A program made the translations under genes and the position numbers. Under the pieces are notes generated by a model. The model did no database searches, had not been told where the DNA came from, and worked only from the letters and a program-made list of their open reading frames with translations. Shown in pieces: positions 23,231 to 31,545 of a DNA stretch of 64,000 nt (position 1 is its first letter; every line of letters starts with the position of its first letter). The stretch spans positions 1-64,000 of the forward strand of contig JAEWKA010000006.1 of assembly GCA_023386265.1 (NCBI GenBank), given 5' to 3'. This DNA comes from Bacillota bacterium. GTDB lineage: Bacteria > Bacillota > Clostridia > Oscillospirales > Oscillospiraceae.

Positions 23231-24333
23231 TCGTCTGCACCTCTTGCGTTTTTAACAAAGCTTTGTATTGCGATTACTATCAGCGTTATCAAGGGAAGAA
23301 CAATTTCGAAAAATGCTGCATTAAACGGCCATATATTTCTTCCAGCGTAAACCTGTTCCATATCGGACGGATAAAGGTTTACCGAAATTGCTATAGCTAT
23401 CAGTCCGATAGGAACAATCAGCGGCTTGTATGAACGCAGTCCGAGCAGCTGGGCAAGTCCCAATACAGTAGTATAGTAAAATACTGACACCTTCATAAAA
23501 ATCGTTGTAAGAAGGGTCAGCGCAACGAGCACATCGAGCCTCGTAAGCACATTGCCGATGTCTATTTCACGCGTTATGGCGAAAGACACGGACGTTGAAT
23601 TTGTCATCCTCACACCCAAAACGGCCGTATTTACCAATACGACTATCAGAATCATCAAGGTACTGAGACTTATCGCAATCAGCATTGGTTTTCTGATTGC
23701 CTTATTGTCTTTTGCAAAGGGAAAAATCATGAGGAAAGCTATTAAATCGCAAAACTGAATAGTTAGAATAATATGGACGCTCTGAATGAAATCCTTTGGA
23801 GATAAGTCAAGAATAGGCAGAAAGTTATTAATCTTCATGTCTTTAAGCAGCAGTGATATTACAAAAGCCACTGTAACTGATACGATTATTGTGAATATAA
23901 CGCTGCAGCGTGCAATGGTTTCAATTCCGCTCCAAACAGCAAAAGCTGAAACAATAACTACCATAATTACGAAAACTAAGCGCGGGGTCTCCGTCATTAT
24001 ATATGTGATCCAAAAACTGTTGAAAAAATATGCGTAGTGAATAATAAGTTCAAATAAAAACCAGATATATAGAGCCGAAAACAATTTGCCGATATAAGGG
24101 CCTAAAGCTTCTTCATTAATTTGGATAAGGTTTTTTCCCGGGTATCTTTTTGCGATTGCGGTATAACCGAGCACTATGGGTATTGTAATAACAAACGCTG
24201 CCAATACCGCAATCCATGTGTCCTGCTTGCTGATGCCATAAGAAAAGTTAATTGAAATTACCATGGATTCCAGAAAACTTAGGATCAGATAGATGAGCTG
24301 CGTATTTGTAATAACACCTTTTTCAAGCTTCAT
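23227..24333 (-). CDS. Spore germinant receptor B subunit (GerAB/ArcD/ProY family)
   Basis: A 368-residue integral membrane protein with about ten helices, matching the transporter-like B subunit of GerA-type receptors. Features include TNTQLIYLILSFLESM at the start, the charged loop AKRYPGKNLIQINEEALGPYIGK, and FLPILDLSPKDFIQ. In other spore formers this subunit binds the germinant. It lies between the C and D subunit genes in the order A-C-B-D. It acts in the inner spore membrane and should be expressed in the forespore; I could not identify a convincing sigma-G promoter. Confidence 0.92.
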   Translation of the reverse strand: MKLEKGVITNTQLIYLILSFLESMVISINFSYGISKQDTWIAVLAAFVITIPIVLGYTAIAKRYPGKNLIQINEEALGPYIGKLFSALYIWFLFELIIHYAYFFNSFWITYIMTETPRLVFVIMVVIVSAFAVWSGIETIARCSVIFTIIVSVTVAFVISLLLKDMKINNFLPILDLSPKDFIQSVHIILTIQFCDLIAFLMIFPFAKDNKAIRKPMLIAISLSTLMILIVVLVNTAVLGVRMTNSTSVSFAITREIDIGNVLTRLDVLVALTLLTTIFMKVSVFYYTTVLGLAQLLGLRSYKPLIVPIGLIAIAISVNLYPSDMEQVYAGRNIWPFNAAFFEIVLPLITLIVIAIQSFVKNARGADE

Positions 24334-24346
24334 TAATCAAATCCTC

Positions 24347-25507
24347 CTATTTCGGTACCGAAGGGGCATTAATCCTGCCCACAAGACGTAGTTTAGCCTC
24401 AACTTCGACCTCTACTTCAATTGTCGGAAATAACTCATCCCATTTGTCTTCCATGGAAATCCATTCCTTGGGATATTTGCGGTGTACAGATTCGCCAAAG
24501 CCGAAAATGTCCGCATTCAGCTCTTCTGCTTTCTTGACCGCTGCCATTACTTCGCTCTTAATTACCTCAGCTTTCTGCTGTTCCAAAAAGGCGACTTCGG
24601 AGAGAGTTGAAAGATCTTCCGTACCGGCGTCTTCAGCTATATTGCCTTCTTCAAATATTTTTACTTTTATCTTAACTTTCCCATCGACAAGCTCGGATGA
24701 AAATTCTCCCTGAGCGCGGACAGATTCCAGCGCGACCAAATTGCCCCCGGAGCTTTCTACTTCAATAATTCCGCTTTTGACCTCATCAAGCACCCACATA
24801 AGACCTCTGCCCTCGGACTTATCCAGGGTTCCGACCATCTTGTCACCTTTAAATATAGCGGTTCCGTTCAGCGTTGCAGTTTTTTTGCCGTTTTCTTCTG
24901 TTACCTCAATAATAGGGGCAACCGCCGCGACCGTTTTAAGCTGAAGATTTCCTTTTAAATCCTTAAGTCTTACTTTCATTTCCTGCGAAGCAGACGTGGC
25001 TTCCGTATCAAGCATCAGTGAAATTGAATTCGCCGGTACCCTTTCCAGTTTCGATTTTGTGTCCAATATTTCGGACGCAGAATCTTTAGCAACCAAAACA
25101 TATACATTGAGCCGCGTCTCCGGGTCACGCATGAAAAAATCGAGGTATTTTGTAATTCCATCTTCGGCCGCACTTCGGCCAATTATGAGCACCTGATTAT
25201 GCGGAAAAAACAGCTTTCGGCTCGATTGATTTGTAATACCTCTGATAGCTGCAAAAACCGTTCTGCCTGTTTGTTCGAAATTGGCATAAGCTTCTTCTCC
25301 TCCGCCCCCCTTTCCGCCGGACGATATTTGGCCCGGTTTTACAACCTGGGCCGTGATTTTTACAGCATCCGATGCTTCGTCTTTATCTATTCCGACGCCT
25401 ATAACAATACCCAGCTCATTCAGCTCGCGGCTAGTCCCGCATCCGCACAGAGAGGCGATTACCAGAGCGCATATTACAAATTTGTATAACCGGTGATTAT
25501 TCCTCAT
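24347..25507 (-). CDS. Spore germinant receptor C subunit (Ger(x)C lipoprotein)
   Basis: A 386-residue lipoprotein with signal peptide and lipobox SLCGCG (Cys near residue 22-24). Family features follow: SRELNELGIVIGVGID at the N-terminus, VVKPGQISSGGKGGGGEE, FEQTGRTVFAAIRG, FFPHNQVLIIGRSAAEDGI with FFMRDPETRL, and the C-terminal domain ending in KEWISMEDKWDELFPTIEVE. It would be anchored on the outer face of the inner spore membrane as part of the receptor complex. It lies 30 bases after the A subunit gene. Confidence 0.93.
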   Translation of the reverse strand: MRNNHRLYKFVICALVIASLCGCGTSRELNELGIVIGVGIDKDEASDAVKITAQVVKPGQISSGGKGGGGEEAYANFEQTGRTVFAAIRGITNQSSRKLFFPHNQVLIIGRSAAEDGITKYLDFFMRDPETRLNVYVLVAKDSASEILDTKSKLERVPANSISLMLDTEATSASQEMKVRLKDLKGNLQLKTVAAVAPIIEVTEENGKKTATLNGTAIFKGDKMVGTLDKSEGRGLMWVLDEVKSGIIEVESSGGNLVALESVRAQGEFSSELVDGKVKIKVKIFEEGNIAEDAGTEDLSTLSEVAFLEQQKAEVIKSEVMAAVKKAEELNADIFGFGESVHRKYPKEWISMEDKWDELFPTIEVEVEVEAKLRLVGRINAPSVPK

Positions 25508-25537
25508 TCACAGCCCTCATCATAAGACATCGTATTT

Positions 25538-27121
25538 TCAATTTTCTTTAAACGGCGGCGGTCCTGACGGCTTTTTTTGCTTTATATCGTCCACAGCCAT
25601 CCCCTTTGGTCTTTTGAGCATAGTCCAAAGAGGCGCTCTGATGAGTGCATCTTTTAATCCGCTCTTATCAAACGGAGCCAGTGGCATAAGATAGGGTGTT
25701 CCGAAAGACTTCAAGTTGACCATATGGATAATCAGCGCGATAAGGCCTATTGCAATTCCAAACCCGCCCATGACTCCCGCCAGTATTAGTAAAACAATTC
25801 TAATGATAGTTCCAGAATCAAGTTGCACCGGAACAGTGAAGCTCGATACAGCTGTTACAGCAATTACGATAACCATGGGCGCTCCGATCAGACCGGCCGA
25901 CACCGCGGCCTCTCCTATAACCAGAGCTCCAACGATACTGACAGCCTGACCTATAGGACGGGGAAGGCGTACTCCGGCCTCCCTCAGTATTTCAAAGAAC
26001 AGAAGCATTATGGTCGCCTCAACCAAGGACGGAAACGGAACTCCTTCATGTGATGCAGCCATGGACAAAATCAGCTGAGTCGGAATCAGCTCCTGATGAA
26101 AAATCGAGAGCGCGACATATAGGGCAGGGGCGAGTATACTGATAAAAAATGCGGTGAATCTTAGCATTCTTAACGCGCTCGTAAATGTTGACCGCGAATA
26201 ATAATCCTCAGAGCTCTGAAAGCTTTCAATGAACACACAAGGAACCGTTAGCACGAACGGCGTGCCATCGACCAGAATTGCCACCCTGCCCTCCAAAAGC
26301 TTAGAAGCAACCTTGTCCGGCTTCTCGCTGTTTCCGACAGTTGAAAAAATCGAATAGGGGGCATCCTCGATATACTGCTCAATATAGCCCGACTCGAGAA
26401 CCGCATCGATTTTGATTTTCATTAGGCGACGCTTAACCTCTTCAATCAGTTCCGACTTGGCTAGATCTGTAATATAGGCTAAGCATACGTCCGTTTTCGT
26501 GCGATCGCCTATTGCAAAGGTTTCAAATTTCAAATTGGGATTTTTGATTTTTCGCCTTAACATGGAGGTGTTGATACGCATCGTTTCCGTGAAGCCCTCA
26601 CGCGGGCCGCGTACAGTCGCTTCGGTCGCCGGTTCTTCAATTCCGCGCATTTTCCATCCGCGCAGTGATATTACCAAAGCTTTTGCAGCTCCGTCCATCA
26701 GAAAAACCGTATCACCGGATAAAATTTTGTCGACTGCCTCATTTACTTTCTGTTTCGAGTCTATACTGCCGACAAACAAAAGCTCCGATTCCACATAATT
26801 TATATCAACAGTTTCCGGCAGCGAGTCCATTTCTGAATGATACATCAGAGGCTTGAGTATCGTTTCGTTGACAAGTGCCTTATCTACCAAGCCGTCAATA
26901 TAAATGATCACTGCATTAACCTTTTTACCGATAACAAATCTTCGGATATTTAGATCGTTGCTTTCGACGATTATGCTTTGTATCAGTTGAAGATTTGCTT
27001 CGAGGTCTTCGGAAAGCTCGTCCGAGCTTTCTTTGGAAGCTTCCGGACTTTCTTTGGCACTGCTGCCACCGCTGCTCGTCATCTTGCGGTACCTTATTAC
27101 TTTCTGTATATAATTAAACAT
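25538..27121 (-). CDS. Spore germinant receptor A subunit (GerA family)
   Basis: A 527-residue protein. The N-terminal half is soluble (LIQSIIVESNDLNIRRFVIG, VDKALVNETILKPLMY, GDTVFLMDGAAKALVISLRG), with the conserved PREGFTETMRINTSMLRRKI and ESGYIEQYIEDAPYSIFSTV motifs. The C-terminal half has about five membrane helices (FTAFFISILAPALYVALSIF, PIGQAVSIVGALVIGEAAVS). It is a receptor and probable channel subunit in the inner spore membrane. It is the first gene of the A-C-B-D operon and begins at ATG 27121 with GGAGCGGC upstream. A basic Ser/Lys-rich tail closes it. Confidence 0.94.
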   Translation of the reverse strand: MFNYIQKVIRYRKMTSSGGSSAKESPEASKESSDELSEDLEANLQLIQSIIVESNDLNIRRFVIGKKVNAVIIYIDGLVDKALVNETILKPLMYHSEMDSLPETVDINYVESELLFVGSIDSKQKVNEAVDKILSGDTVFLMDGAAKALVISLRGWKMRGIEEPATEATVRGPREGFTETMRINTSMLRRKIKNPNLKFETFAIGDRTKTDVCLAYITDLAKSELIEEVKRRLMKIKIDAVLESGYIEQYIEDAPYSIFSTVGNSEKPDKVASKLLEGRVAILVDGTPFVLTVPCVFIESFQSSEDYYSRSTFTSALRMLRFTAFFISILAPALYVALSIFHQELIPTQLILSMAASHEGVPFPSLVEATIMLLFFEILREAGVRLPRPIGQAVSIVGALVIGEAAVSAGLIGAPMVIVIAVTAVSSFTVPVQLDSGTIIRIVLLILAGVMGGFGIAIGLIALIIHMVNLKSFGTPYLMPLAPFDKSGLKDALIRAPLWTMLKRPKGMAVDDIKQKKPSGPPPFKEN

Positions 27122-27229
27122 AGCCGCTCCTATGGATTCGTTTTGCTAATATTTTTAGCTGATACTGACGATTTATGCGAAGAAACCCATTTTTGGACTC
27201 TTTCCATCGAAACCCATTGAAATCCGATG

Positions 27230-27264
27230 AAAAAAGCCGACAAGGTTAATTTCCTTGCCGGCTT
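27230..27264 (-). terminator. Terminator of moaC
   Basis: AAGCCGACAAGG and CCTTGCCGGCTT pair (one A-C mismatch) around a seven-base loop, and on the minus strand a run of six T follows. It lies 20 bases beyond the moaC stop. Confidence 0.88.
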
Positions 27265-27282
27265 ACAAATTCATTAAATTAT

Positions 27283-27756
27283 TTAATTTCTTATAAACGT
27301 TCCGCTCTTGCCGCCGCTCTTTTCAAGCAGCATCACGGAGCCGATTTCCATTCCTCTGTCAACGGCTTTACACATATCATAAATTGTCAGCGCCGCAACG
27401 GAACAGGCGGTCAATGCCTCCATTTCAACGCCAGTATGCCAGATGCAGGACACAGTCGCCTCAAGACGAACCCTGTCAGGCTCCATCGCCGTCAGCTCGA
27501 TCGAAACGGAGTCCAACGGCAGCGGATGGCACATCGGGATGAGTTCATGTGTGCGCTTCGCCGCCATGATACCAGCTATGCGGGCGCAGGCGAATACATC
27601 TCCCTTGGGCACTTCTCCGGAGCATATCAATGAGAGCGTCTCGGGCTTCATGGTGACAATGGCTTGAGCAACGGCCCTGCGCTTCGTGTCGGGCTTGTCC
27701 CCCACGTCCACCATTCTGGCTCTGCCGTGTTTATCTACGTGAGTGAGTTTATCCAT
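27283..27756 (-). CDS. moaC: Cyclic pyranopterin monophosphate synthase MoaC
   Basis: MoaC makes cyclic pyranopterin monophosphate, the first stable intermediate of molybdenum/tungsten cofactor synthesis. The 157-residue length is normal. Motifs seen are LTHVDKHGRARMVDVGDKPD, IAGIMAAKRTHELIPMCHPL, VSCIWHTGVEMEALTACSVA and TIYDMCKAVDRGMEIG, which hold the catalytic lysines and the HPL/TGVEMEAL family signatures. A MOSC protein gene precedes it by 36 bases on the same strand. MoaA is not in the window. Confidence 0.96.
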   Translation of the reverse strand: MDKLTHVDKHGRARMVDVGDKPDTKRRAVAQAIVTMKPETLSLICSGEVPKGDVFACARIAGIMAAKRTHELIPMCHPLPLDSVSIELTAMEPDRVRLEATVSCIWHTGVEMEALTACSVAALTIYDMCKAVDRGMEIGSVMLLEKSGGKSGTFIRN

Positions 27757-27791
27757 TTTTTCTCCTTTTTGCGGGAAATTTCTTAGGTACT

Positions 27792-28181
27792 TCAGCTTTT
27801 ATTAAAATTCATTCCGATACAGACCGCCCCGCCGGAAACGACATGGGCAAAGGCGCAGTTTTTTGGCAGTAGACATGTTTCGCCCGCCTGATGCAAAAGG
27901 CACTCATCAAAGCAGCGCTTGCCCGCCGTGGAAATTTCAAGCACTGCCTCGCCGATAATAAGGCGGCGGCCCGCTGCAAGAGAGGCGTAATCCAGTCCCT
28001 CGGTGATAAGGTCCGCATTGAATTTTTGAGTACAGAGACCGGAGATACTTCGGGCGTCTTTGAGAGCTTTTCCGTCCGCTAGGCAAATTTGACGCGGGGA
28101 TTCACCGAATACAAGCTCCACAGAGTCCGCATTTCGGTAAAGCCCGTCAGTTCCCTTTTGATGAATTTCGGTTAATTTCAT
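27792..28181 (-). CDS. Small MOSC-domain protein
   Basis: A 129-residue single-domain protein with the MOSC core: DADLITEGLDY-like FNADLITEGLDYASLAAGRR, LIIGEAVLEISTAGKRCFDE, and a final VVSGGAVCIGMNF strand. MOSC domains occur at the C-terminus of molybdenum cofactor sulfurase and in mARC-type enzymes and bind the cofactor or carry sulfur; small stand-alone versions in clostridia are encoded with moa genes. Cys residues at CFDECLLHQAGETCLLPKNC are clustered and could carry sulfur. It begins the two-gene operon with moaC. Function beyond Mo/W cofactor metabolism is inferred. Confidence 0.85.
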   Translation of the reverse strand: MKLTEIHQKGTDGLYRNADSVELVFGESPRQICLADGKALKDARSISGLCTQKFNADLITEGLDYASLAAGRRLIIGEAVLEISTAGKRCFDECLLHQAGETCLLPKNCAFAHVVSGGAVCIGMNFNKS

Positions 28182-28224
28182 AAGTCAATCACCGCTCCCA
28201 ACACGTAACAATTCTAATCGGCGG

Positions 28225-28788
28225 CTATAGTATCGGCTGCATAAGACCTCTGAATGCTTCCATTGATACTGCAATCAGGTCGAATTCACCGTTTTTACAG
28301 CACCAGGTCACAAGAATACCCAGCAGCAGTCGTGTCGCAAGATAGACCAACGCTCCCGGCTCAGTCATATTCCGGATAGCTCCGGTACTTTGACAGCTTC
28401 TGACTAGTGGTATGGTCACGTTTTCGCTTACATAGTATTTAGCGAGCAGATCACCGTTTCCGTCCATACTGACTTTAACAAAGGCTCGGCAGACACTGAG
28501 TCCCTCACTTTCAGCAAGCTTTAAATGAGCTTCAATGATATATCGCAGCTTTTCCCAATCGCTGGGAAGCGCCAAAACGTCGGCAAGCAGGGTCTCAGTA
28601 AATCTCGGGATGTTTTCAAAATACGAGCTTAGAAGTCCCTCCTTGGAATCGAAATAATAATAGAAGGCGTTTCGGGTCACGTTCGATTTTCTGCAAATCT
28701 GCTGGATGGTCACGTTGTCATAGCCGTCAGTTCGAAAAAGCTCCATTGCTTTATCAAACAGAACGGTCTTTGCATTTGCTTTTTCCAT
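28225..28788 (-). CDS. TetR-family transcriptional regulator
   Basis: A 187-residue TetR protein. The N-terminal HTH is clear: AKTVLFDKAMELFRTDGYDN, VTIQQICRKSNVTRNAFYYY, FDSKEGLLSSYF. The ligand domain (about 60-187) is diverged and has no recognisable ligand motif. It is divergent from the iron alcohol dehydrogenase gene across a 323-base gap with a perfect 17-base palindrome, so it may control that gene and the operon that follows. The start at ATG 28788 lies directly after the gap. Confidence 0.88.
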   Translation of the reverse strand: MEKANAKTVLFDKAMELFRTDGYDNVTIQQICRKSNVTRNAFYYYFDSKEGLLSSYFENIPRFTETLLADVLALPSDWEKLRYIIEAHLKLAESEGLSVCRAFVKVSMDGNGDLLAKYYVSENVTIPLVRSCQSTGAIRNMTEPGALVYLATRLLLGILVTWCCKNGEFDLIAVSMEAFRGLMQPIL

Positions 28789-28917
28789 TTATACTCTCCG
28801 ATTTTTATGCTTTCCATAATATTAAAACAGTCGGCACAATAATGCAAGCCGAACTATTCGTTTCTCTATCAACATTGTACAACAATCATGTAACTATTTA
28901 CAATACACGTATATGGT

Positions 28918-28934
28918 AAAATACACTGTATTTT
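28918..28934. promoter_or_regulatory. Palindromic operator-like site
   Basis: AAAATACA and TGTATTTT form a perfect 8+8 inverted repeat around one C. It lies in the 323-base gap (28789-29111) between the TetR gene and the divergent alcohol dehydrogenase, near AT-rich promoter-like sequence (also TTGTACAA at about 28875). It is a candidate binding site for the TetR protein. No gene is seen in the gap. Confidence 0.5.
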
Positions 28935-29111
28935 ATCTCATTAACTGGATATATGGACGAAACTGCTATTCCCCTATTCCTAAATGTGTGGTTTTATGGT
29001 AACATTTATTAGAAAAACAAGCAATGCTCAAGTTGGAGCAAAACTCCTCAATTGCATGGAGGTTTCCATTTTCAAGGCATATCCCAATAAAAATGAAGGA
29101 GAGCGGAAAAT

Positions 29112-30341
29112 ATGTGGACTCTTAAAAAAGCGTGGTATAGGACATTTCAATTCGTTTTCAACATTTGCGAGGTCTTTTTGCCTCAGCACAGTCCCGAGCT
29201 GCTGACAGGAGCCGGCAGTATCAAAAAACTACCCGCGTTTATTAAATCAAAAGGTATCGATAAGGTGCTCATCGTCACCGACAGCGTTCTTTCAAAAATT
29301 GGTCTTTTGAACAGTCTTTTTGCTGCCTGCGATGAAGCGAAGCTCTCCTATGTGCTGTATGACGGGGCTGAGGTTAACCCTTCCATTGAATGCATCGAAA
29401 AAGCATATAAATCATATTGCGATAACAAATGTCAGGGCTTCATCGCCTTTGGCGGCGGCTCCTCCATGGACTGCGCGAAAGCAGCGGCCGCAAGGGTAGC
29501 AAGACCCAATCGCAGCATTCAGCAGCTCGGCGGTACGCTCAAGGTACTTAAAAAGGTTCCGACACTTTTTGCTGTTCCGACCACCGCGGGAACAGGCTCC
29601 GAGGCAACTCTTGCAGCCGTCGTGACAGACTACAGCACCCACCACAAATACGCTATTCAGGACCCCGTCCTGCTTCCCCGCTTTGCAGTGCTCGATCCCG
29701 AACTTACAGTCGGTTTACCGCCTCATGTCACATCCACTACCGGTATGGACGCTCTGACACACTCTGTCGAAGCCTATACAAACAAATTCGCCCCCAAATA
29801 CACCCGTATTCTCGCGGAAAAATCCACAAAGCTAATATTCGAAAACCTAGAGAAGTCCTACTCTGACGGAAAGAACCTCGAAGCCCGCAGTAATATGCTG
29901 CTTGCCTCCTTCTACGGCGGCAGAGCGTTCAGCCGCGCCTGTGTCGGCAATGTTCACGCGATTGCGCACACTCTCGGCGGACTGTACGGAACTCCCCACG
30001 GTCTGGCAAACGCAATAATTCTGCCTTATGTTATGGAGGACTTTGGCCCCGCTGTATATAAAAAGCTAGCAAAGCTTGCCGACATCGTGGGCATCAAAGG
30101 CAATGACGACGGTGAAAAAGCTCGCGCGTTTATTACCGCTATTCATGAGATGAACAAAAACATGAACATTCCCGAGCAAGTCGATGTTATTAAGGACAAG
30201 GACATTCCGCAAATGGTTGAGTGGGCTATGAAAGAGGCCAACCCCATCTATCCTGTTCCTGTTATCTGGGATGAGGAACAGTTCACGAAAACCATCAATC
30301 GTCTCCGTAAACCTGTAACGGAAGAAGCAACTGTAAGCTGA
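29112..30341 (+). CDS. Iron-containing alcohol dehydrogenase
   Basis: A 409-residue group III alcohol dehydrogenase, which reduces aldehydes with NAD(P)H in the cytoplasm. Nucleotide-binding and metal motifs are visible: FGGGSSMDCAKAAAAR, PTTAGTGSEATLAAV, GMDALTHSVEAYTNKFAP (metal Asp/His) and GNVHAIAHTLGGLYGTPHGL (two metal His). A start at 29112 with GGAGAG seven to eight bases upstream is used. It is followed after 52 bases by the ThiF-like gene and the AOR genes on the same strand, so alcohol and acid-aldehyde conversion may be linked (AOR interconverts acids and aldehydes, this enzyme aldehydes and alcohols). Confidence 0.93.
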   Translation: MWTLKKAWYRTFQFVFNICEVFLPQHSPELLTGAGSIKKLPAFIKSKGIDKVLIVTDSVLSKIGLLNSLFAACDEAKLSYVLYDGAEVNPSIECIEKAYKSYCDNKCQGFIAFGGGSSMDCAKAAAARVARPNRSIQQLGGTLKVLKKVPTLFAVPTTAGTGSEATLAAVVTDYSTHHKYAIQDPVLLPRFAVLDPELTVGLPPHVTSTTGMDALTHSVEAYTNKFAPKYTRILAEKSTKLIFENLEKSYSDGKNLEARSNMLLASFYGGRAFSRACVGNVHAIAHTLGGLYGTPHGLANAIILPYVMEDFGPAVYKKLAKLADIVGIKGNDDGEKARAFITAIHEMNKNMNIPEQVDVIKDKDIPQMVEWAMKEANPIYPVPVIWDEEQFTKTINRLRKPVTEEATVS

Positions 30342-30393
30342 TAGCAACTTTCTTTGATATGAATCTGATCTCAAAATCCACAAGGAGCCTTAT

Positions 30394-31068
30394 ATGACGG
30401 AAGGACGATATTCAAGAAACCTCGGTGCCTTGACCCAGACGGAAATCGACACGCTTCACCTCAAAAGGGCTTGCGTTGTCGGCTGCGGAGGCTTGGGCGG
30501 TTATGTCATCGAGCTACTCGCAAGGATAGGGATAGGCGCGCTAACCGTCGTCGACGGTGACCGCTTTGTTCTGTCAAACCTCAACCGTCAGCTTCTGTCG
30601 ACCGAGGCGCTAATTGGAGAGGACAAAGCAACCGCTGCTTTTGAGCGTATACAAGCGATAAACTCTGAAGTGCATGTAAACGCAGTTCCGATGTATCTCA
30701 CTGCGGAAAACGCTGATAGTATTCTGGAAAACCACGACATTGTGATTGATGCTCTGGATAATGTTTCTTCACGCCGCATCCTTGCCGATAGCTGCGGCAG
30801 GCTAGGCTTGCCACTTGTGCATGGAGCAATTTCGGGCTGGTGCGCACAAATCTCAGTTATAGCACCGAACTCGAAGGCTTTTGACCGCATTTATCCTGCG
30901 GAAACCGCTGTTAAACAAGCTTCAAGCCTTTCCTTTACGCCGGCTTTAGCAGCAAGCATACAAACAGCGGAAGCCGTGAAAGTCCTCTTAGGAAGAGAAG
31001 TCTCTCTTCAAAGCAAACTCCTTATCATTGATTTACTCACGCAGGAATATAACACCGTCATAATATAA
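30394..31068 (+). CDS. ThiF/MoeB-family adenylyltransferase
   Basis: The 224-residue E1-like enzyme should adenylate the C-terminal glycine of a small sulfur carrier protein. Seen are the Rossmann ATP site VVGCGGLGGYVIELLARIGI, VVDGDRFVLSNLNRQLLS with the key Arg, and VIDALDNVSSRR. It lacks the CxxC zinc knuckle pairs of full-length MoeB, so it is the short HesA/ThiF-like type. Its most likely partner is the MoaD-like protein at the end of the same operon (33466). Ribosome binding site AAGGAG precedes the ATG. Confidence 0.9.
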   Translation: MTEGRYSRNLGALTQTEIDTLHLKRACVVGCGGLGGYVIELLARIGIGALTVVDGDRFVLSNLNRQLLSTEALIGEDKATAAFERIQAINSEVHVNAVPMYLTAENADSILENHDIVIDALDNVSSRRILADSCGRLGLPLVHGAISGWCAQISVIAPNSKAFDRIYPAETAVKQASSLSFTPALAASIQTAEAVKVLLGREVSLQSKLLIIDLLTQEYNTVII

Positions 31069-31119
31069 AAAAACAAGGTTTTGCCCATGCCCGTTAGTTC
31101 TATTATAGGGAGATTAAAA

Positions 31120-31545
31120 ATGGCTTATTTTATTTCTGAGGACTGTATCGGATGCACACTCTGCGCGAAAAACTGTCCGGTACAGGCAATTGAAGGAACA
31201 GTCAAGCAAAGGCATGTAATTAACCCCAAACGCTGCGTCGAATGCGGTGTTTGCGGAAATGTATGCAATAAATCAGCGGTTTTGAATTCAGAGGGCGAAG
31301 TTGCGCAGAAGATACCGAAGGCGCAGTGGAAAAAGCCCGTTATCGATTCGACGCTCTGCAGCGCCTGCGCCATCTGCGTGACCGCGTGCGGAAGAGACAG
31401 TCTTGCAATCTCATTACCGCAGTTCAAGGGCGACATCCATGTGTTTGCCTATATCGCAAACGAAAAGCAGTGCGTCGGCTGCGGACTGTGCGAGTCATAT
31501 TGCCCGCTTCACGCCATCACAATGAAAGTCGGTGAAGGATCATGA
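31120..31545 (+). CDS. Ferredoxin-type protein with four [4Fe-4S] motifs, AOR partner
   Basis: A 141-residue polyferredoxin. Cysteine motifs start at residues 9 (CIGCTLCAKNC), 39 (CVECGVCGNVC), 80 (CSACAICVTAC) and 118 (CVGCGLCESYC), each C-x2-C-x2-C-x3-C. Only the first and last are followed by Pro, the usual mark of typical clusters. It overlaps the AOR gene by four bases (ATGA), so it is the likely electron acceptor subunit of AOR. The ATG at 31120 with GGGAG upstream is chosen over the TTG at 31081. Confidence 0.92.
   Translation: MAYFISEDCIGCTLCAKNCPVQAIEGTVKQRHVINPKRCVECGVCGNVCNKSAVLNSEGEVAQKIPKAQWKKPVIDSTLCSACAICVTACGRDSLAISLPQFKGDIHVFAYIANEKQCVGCGLCESYCPLHAITMKVGEGS

Noticed and set aside
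27121..27229. Sigma-G promoter before the ger operon
   Set aside because: A GCATAA-like and a CAGCTAA-like element can be found, but the spacing is too short for a confident call.
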